From contig NZ_VNIP01000011.1 in assembly GCF_008370325.1 (NCBI RefSeq), forward strand, positions 496,001-560,000: a stretch of DNA of 64,000 nt. The letters run 5' to 3'. Origin of the DNA: Martinezella tropici (GTDB lineage: Bacteria; Pseudomonadota; Alphaproteobacteria; Rhizobiales; Rhizobiaceae). Shown piece after piece: positions 60,538-64,000 of the stretch. A program made the translations under genes and the position numbers. Position 1 is the stretch's first letter. Each line of letters starts with the position of its first letter. The notes under the pieces are model-generated. The model ran no database searches. It worked only from the letters and a program-made list of their open reading frames with translations, and was not told where the DNA came from.

Positions 60538-61134
60538 GTGTCGCCCATCCTCTATGTGATACGTCACGGTCAGACCGACTGGAATGCCGAGCGCCGCCTG
60601 CAAGGGCAGAGGGACATCGATCTCAATGCCATCGGCCGCGAACAGGCACGGCAGAACGGCATCGATCTTGCCGAAATCCTCGCCTTCGAAAACCGGCCCT
60701 TCGATTTCATCGCCAGTCCCCTGCGCCGCACGCGCGAGACCATGGAGATCGCGAGGGACGCCATGGGCCTGCCGCCCAAGGATTACAGTACCGACGACAG
60801 GCTGGTCGAGCTGTCGTTCGGCGCCTGGGAAGGCTTCACGCTCAAGGAACTGAAGGCGACTGAGCCCGACCGGCTTGCCGAGCGCAAGGCGAACAAGTGG
60901 GATTTCATCCCACCGGGCGATGATGCCGAAAGCTATGAAATCCTCTCCTGGCGCGTCGGCTCGTGGCTGACAGCCGTCGACCGGCCAACCGTTTGCGTCA
61001 CGCATGGCGGCGTCATCCGCACATTGTTTCGCCTGATCGGCGATGTCGAAAAGGAAGAGGCGGCCGAAATCCCTATTCATCAGGACCAGATCCTGAAGGT
61101 CGATCCTCATATGAAAATCATCGGCTGGATGTAG
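60538..61134 (+). CDS. Histidine phosphatase family protein
   Basis: 198 residues. The phosphoglycerate-mutase-like signature is YVIRHGQTDWNAERRLQGQ (catalytic His), with SPLRRTRETMEIA (Arg) and CVTHGGVIRTLFRL (second His). It lacks features of true glycolytic PGM and is more like GpmB/CobC phosphatases. Initiation is at GTG 60538. Probably co-transcribed with fabI. Confidence 0.92.
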   Translation: MSPILYVIRHGQTDWNAERRLQGQRDIDLNAIGREQARQNGIDLAEILAFENRPFDFIASPLRRTRETMEIARDAMGLPPKDYSTDDRLVELSFGAWEGFTLKELKATEPDRLAERKANKWDFIPPGDDAESYEILSWRVGSWLTAVDRPTVCVTHGGVIRTLFRLIGDVEKEEAAEIPIHQDQILKVDPHMKIIGWM

Positions 61135-61138
61135 AGCG

Positions 61139-61189
61139 GTTCCGCATTGAGACCAAGGGCGACGGGGATCTGCGAAACCATGGCGGAAC
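61139..61189. repeat. GTTCCGC/GCGGAAC inverted repeat
   Basis: Perfect 7-bp arms 37 bp apart, starting 5 bp after the histidine-phosphatase stop. It may be the 3' structure of that transcript or another rhizobial palindrome relic. Confidence 0.4.
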
Positions 61190-61247
61190 GACCATCTCCT
61201 GAGCTTGAATAGCTTCCGAGCCGCCGGCTGCCCGGCGGGACCAGCAT

Positions 61248-61508
61248 TTACTGAACGATATCGAGATCGTTGACGACGCGCTTGCCGTCGACTTCCGTGT
61301 AGAAGACGACGACCTTCACGCCGGCCTGCAGGCCGTTGAAATCGAAATCCTCCGGCACCTGATAGTTCTTGCCGTCATCCAGCGTGATGCTGAAGTTCTT
61401 CGCATCGACCTTCTTGATCGTTGCCTCGACATCGGCGCTTTCGGCAAAGCCTGCGACGGGCGCAAGCAGGCTTGCCGTGGCCAAAAGCGTCGCTACAAAA
61501 AAGCGCAT
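61248..61508 (-). CDS. DUF1344 secreted protein
   Basis: 86 residues. Signal peptide 1-22 (MRFFVATLLATASLLAPVAG). The mature part is one small beta domain (DVEATIKKVDAKNFSITLDD, YQVPEDFDFNGLQAGVKVVV) characteristic of DUF1344, common and often multi-copy in Rhizobiaceae. AAGGGTAACGACC precedes the ATG. Presumed periplasmic; function unknown. Confidence 0.9.
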   Translation of the reverse strand: MRFFVATLLATASLLAPVAGFAESADVEATIKKVDAKNFSITLDDGKNYQVPEDFDFNGLQAGVKVVVFYTEVDGKRVVNDLDIVQ

Positions 61509-61895
61509 GGTCGTTACCCTTCAGGTCAATTTGATTGTGTTTTCTTATGCGGCTTAGAAAACACGGCGAATATGGCGGAAGTTGCCCGCAATAGTGGCTT
61601 CGCTCGCCCAATTGGTGAATGTGTCGTCACAATCCACAGTGCGGATTAATCTTTGTTTACCATACCGATGACCGACGGAAGACGGCGTCGGGCGGCGCTT
61701 CCGTGGCAGCGAAAAGAAAGATTTTGTCTTGCCGGCTTTTTGGCCTCGATCATCCGGCATTGGAATCAAAGAGTAGAGCATGATGTCGCCCGAAAACCGC
61801 TTACACTTTTCGGCATCATGCTCTATGAGTGTGCCGCAATTGCAAGAGAGAAAAGGCGGTCTGTTCATCGGGCTGCAGCAAACCGGTCGTTTCCC
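61509..61895. other. 387-bp divergent intergenic region before aroC
   Basis: Holds an AATCC-N7-GGATT inverted repeat (61631-61647) and repeat copy C (61774-61825). An open frame in phase with aroC exists but shows no homology. No ribosome binding site is evident at the aroC start. Confidence 0.55.
61774..61825. repeat. Rhizobial hairpin repeat, copy C
   Basis: TAGAGCATGATG ... CATCATGCTCTA (perfect 12-bp arms), with an inner CCGAAAA/TTTTCGG pair around CCGCTTACAC. It is the best-preserved copy of the three, 71 bp before the aroC ATG and likely within its leader. Confidence 0.85.
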
Positions 61896-62993
61896 ATGTC
61901 GCACAATACATTCGGTCATCTTTTCCGCGTCACCACCTGGGGCGAAAGCCATGGTCCGGCGCTCGGCTGTGTCGTCGATGGCTGCCCTCCTGGCCTCCGC
62001 TTCAAGCTCCAAGACATCCAGGCCTGGCTCGACAAGCGCAAGCCCGGACAATCGCGCTTCGTCACGCAGCGGCGCGAGGACGATCTCGTCAAGGTTCTTT
62101 CGGGCGTGATGATGGACGAGGACGGCGAGACGATGATCTCGACCGGCACGCCGATCTCGATGCTGATCGAGAATACCGACCAGCGTTCGAAGGATTATGG
62201 CGAGATCGCGCGGCGCTACCGCCCAGGCCACGCCGATTATACCTATGACGTCAAATACGGCATCCGCGACTATCGCGGTGGTGGCCGCTCGTCGGCGCGC
62301 GAGACGGCCGCACGCGTCGCGGCCGGCGGCATTGCCCGCCTCGTCGTGCCCGGCGTAACCATCCGCGGCGCGCTGGTGCAGATCGGCAAACACAAGATCA
62401 ACCGCGCCAACTGGGATTGGGCCGAGGTGAATCAGAATCCGTTCTTTGCTCCGGACCCCGAAATCGTGCCAGTATGGGAAGAATATCTTGACGGCATCCG
62501 CAAGGCCGGCTCCTCGATCGGCGCCGTGGTCGAAGTCGTGGCCGAAGGCGTGCCGGCGGGTCTCGGCGCCCCGATCTACGGCAAGCTCGACCAGGATATC
62601 GCCTCGCTGCTGATGTCGATCAACGCCGTCAAGGGCGTAGAAATCGGTGAGGGTTTCGCCTCCGCCGAACTGACCGGCGAGGAAAATGCCGATGCGATGC
62701 GCATGGGCAATGACGGCAAGCGCATCTTCCTGTCGAACCATGCCGGCGGCATTTTGGGCGGCATTTCCACCGGCGAGCCGATTGTGGCGCGCTTCGCCAT
62801 CAAGCCGACCTCCTCGATCCTGACGGAACGCCAGTCGATCGATGCCGACGGCAATAATGTCGATGTGCGCACCAAGGGCCGCCACGATCCGTGCGTCGGC
62901 ATTCGTGCCGTGCCGATCGGCGAAGCAATGGTTGCCTGCGCCGTTGCCGACCATTATCTGAGGGATCGCGGCCAGACGGGCCAGCAGAGGTAG
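61896..62993 (+). CDS. aroC: Chorismate synthase
   Basis: 365 residues. Last step of the shikimate pathway, FMN-dependent. Start MSHNTFGHLFRVTTWGESHG is the conserved N-terminus with GESHGPALG. Further signatures are RYRPGHADYTYDVKYGIRDY, GRSSARETAARVAAG and the C-terminal KGRHDPCVGIRAVPIGEAM. ribB follows 10 bp downstream. Confidence 0.97.
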   Translation: MSHNTFGHLFRVTTWGESHGPALGCVVDGCPPGLRFKLQDIQAWLDKRKPGQSRFVTQRREDDLVKVLSGVMMDEDGETMISTGTPISMLIENTDQRSKDYGEIARRYRPGHADYTYDVKYGIRDYRGGGRSSARETAARVAAGGIARLVVPGVTIRGALVQIGKHKINRANWDWAEVNQNPFFAPDPEIVPVWEEYLDGIRKAGSSIGAVVEVVAEGVPAGLGAPIYGKLDQDIASLLMSINAVKGVEIGEGFASAELTGEENADAMRMGNDGKRIFLSNHAGGILGGISTGEPIVARFAIKPTSSILTERQSIDADGNNVDVRTKGRHDPCVGIRAVPIGEAMVACAVADHYLRDRGQTGQQR

Positions 62994-63003
62994 GAATTTC
63001 GAA

Positions 63004-64000
63004 ATGTCTTACGACCAGAAGCGCGTTGTCGATGCCATCCGGGCTTTCGAAGCCGGCGAGATCGTCGTCGTCATGGACGATAACGATCGCGAAAACGAAG
63101 GCGACCTGATCGTCGCCGCCGTTCACTGCACGTCCGAAAAGATGGCTTTCATCGTTCGGCATACGTCCGGCATCGTCTGCACGCCGATGCCACGCGAGGA
63201 AGCCAAGCGGCTCAACCTCAACGCCATGGTCGCAGAGAATGATTCCGCCCATACGACAGCCTTCACCGTCTCCGTGGATTTCAAGCACGGCACGACAACA
63301 GGCATTTCCGCCGACGACCGGACGCTGACCGTGCGTAATCTCGCCAATCCGAACATCGGCGCGAGCGATTTCGTCCGCCCCGGCCATATCTTCCCACTCG
63401 TTGCCCGTGAGGGCGGCGTACTGATGCGCTCCGGTCATACGGAAGCCGCGGTCGATCTCTGCAAGCTCGCCGGCCTACCGCCGATCGGTGTCATCAGCGA
63501 GCTCGTCAATGACGACGGCACGGTGACGCGCGGCCAGCAAGTGGTTGAATTCGCCGAGCAGCACGGGCTGAAGCTCGTCTCCGTCGCCGACCTCATCGCC
63601 TATCGTCAGCGCAAGGAAACCCTGATCGAGCTCGGCGCCAGCTTCGATATCGAGACGCCGTTCGGCAAGGCGCGGGCACATACCTATTCCCTGCCCTGGG
63701 ACCCGATGCAGCATCTCGCCGTCGTCTTCGGCGATATCCGCGACGGTGTCGATATCCCGGTGCGCCTGCATCCCGAAAGCGTCGCCGAGGATCTGTTCGG
63801 CAAGCGCCGTCCGGTTGATTTCTACATGAAGAAGATCGCCGAGGAAGGCCGTGGCATCATCGTCTATCTTCGCGAAGGCTCCGTCGGCGTCGGCCATTTC
63901 GACAATGGCCGCAAGGCGCGCCAGGCCGAACGCGAAATCCATGCCGAGGCGCAGGCGCGCGACAGCGAGTGGCTGGAAATCGGCCTTGGCGCGCAGATCC
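63004..64000 (+). CDS. ribB: 3,4-dihydroxy-2-butanone-4-phosphate synthase, RibBA-type with degenerate GCHII half (3' end missing)
   Basis: 332 codons visible; the frame continues past the window. Residues 1-205 are the DHBP synthase: VVVMDDNDRENEGDLIVAAV, IVRHTSGIVCTPM, and RSGHTEAAVDLCKLAGLPP. From about 206 a GTP cyclohydrolase II-like domain follows, but its zinc cysteines (normally HSECLTGDVFGSLRCDC) read HPESVAEDLFGKRRPVDF at about 256-273, so that half should be inactive. Makes the four-carbon riboflavin precursor. Ten bp after aroC. Confidence 0.93.
   Translation, partial: MSYDQKRVVDAIRAFEAGEIVVVMDDNDRENEGDLIVAAVHCTSEKMAFIVRHTSGIVCTPMPREEAKRLNLNAMVAENDSAHTTAFTVSVDFKHGTTTGISADDRTLTVRNLANPNIGASDFVRPGHIFPLVAREGGVLMRSGHTEAAVDLCKLAGLPPIGVISELVNDDGTVTRGQQVVEFAEQHGLKLVSVADLIAYRQRKETLIELGASFDIETPFGKARAHTYSLPWDPMQHLAVVFGDIRDGVDIPVRLHPESVAEDLFGKRRPVDFYMKKIAEEGRGIIVYLREGSVGVGHFDNGRKARQAEREIHAEAQARDSEWLEIGLGAQI

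Noticed and set aside
61653..61895. N-terminal extension of aroC by 81 codons
   Set aside because: The conserved chorismate synthase N-terminus begins at 61896, and the extension runs through a hairpin repeat.
1..64000. CRISPR arrays, tRNA/rRNA genes, prophage and transposase genes
   Set aside because: No evenly spaced long repeats, no cloverleaf or rRNA sequence and no integrase or transposase motifs were seen on either strand.

Overview
The window is a stretch of alphaproteobacterial chromosome that looks like Rhizobium or a close relative. The evidence is the high G+C content, the CcrM-type GANTC methyltransferase, the gene run smc / dsbA-like / dciA / mutY, an aa3 oxidase cluster ordered coxB-coxA-ctaB-coxF-ctaG-coxC-DUF983-surf1, and small hairpin repeats with the core GAAAACCGCTTCGCACTTTT that are scattered through rhizobial genomes. 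It is mostly housekeeping DNA with several small accessory insertions. No rRNA, tRNA, CRISPR array, prophage or intact insertion sequence was recognised.

Layout. 1-6.9 kb: a metallohydrolase cut by the window edge, a DUF1499 membrane protein, two small proteins, pyruvate phosphate dikinase and a CNNM/CBS transporter-like protein. 7.0-9.4 kb: a TetR regulator divergent from a frameshifted metallo-beta-lactamase-fold gene and a secreted NTF2-like protein. 9.5-18.7 kb: smc, a DsbA-like thiol oxidoreductase, a ParE/ParD-type toxin-antitoxin pair, dciA, mutY, a HAD phosphatase, an NTF2-like protein and ccrM. 18.8-22.6 kb: an ArsR-like regulator divergent from a coupled NIPSNAP/ABM gene pair, a GntR regulator, a HAD phosphatase and a lipoprotein. 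23-31.4 kb: thrC, an M16 peptidase, a GNAT acetyltransferase, a degenerate-GGDEF/EAL sensor, a zinc peptidase, CsbD and YqgE. 31.5-40.7 kb: a DsbD-N-like protein, a peroxiredoxin, a VOC protein, a zinc ABC transporter behind a Zur-like box, a MarR-GNAT operon under a 26-bp perfect palindrome, Dabb, ArgP divergent from a LysE exporter, and a DapA-like enzyme.

40.7-51.5 kb runs on the minus strand from the cytochrome oxidase operon (coxB to coxC, then DUF983 and surf1) to ispH, thrB and rnhA. It is interrupted by a plus-strand chloramphenicol-phosphotransferase-like kinase and by a roughly 1-kb patch carrying a NIPSNAP gene and a repeat. 51.8-64 kb: IalB, TldD, a MazG-like protein, a D,D-carboxypeptidase with a SPOR domain, a polysaccharide deacetylase, PdxH, a lipoprotein, a DnaJ protein, FabI, a histidine phosphatase, DUF1344, AroC and the start of RibB(A).

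How the genes fit together. The oxidase block supplies structural subunits, heme O synthesis (ctaB) and copper/heme assembly factors (ctaG, surf1). smc, dciA, ccrM and mutY are chromosome-maintenance functions. thrB and thrC are the last two threonine-biosynthesis steps but lie 18 kb apart. The most useful observations beyond gene calls are regulatory or structural: paired heptamer arrays that fold on the minus-strand transcript, a hairpin over the lysE ribosome binding site, a C-run frameshift in the metallohydrolase, small genes of 42 and 46 codons, abutting GANTC sites in front of ialB, and TAACCAT motifs in front of cell-cycle and envelope genes. No clearly new multi-gene system was found. 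The nearest candidate is the ArsR/NIPSNAP/ABM module.
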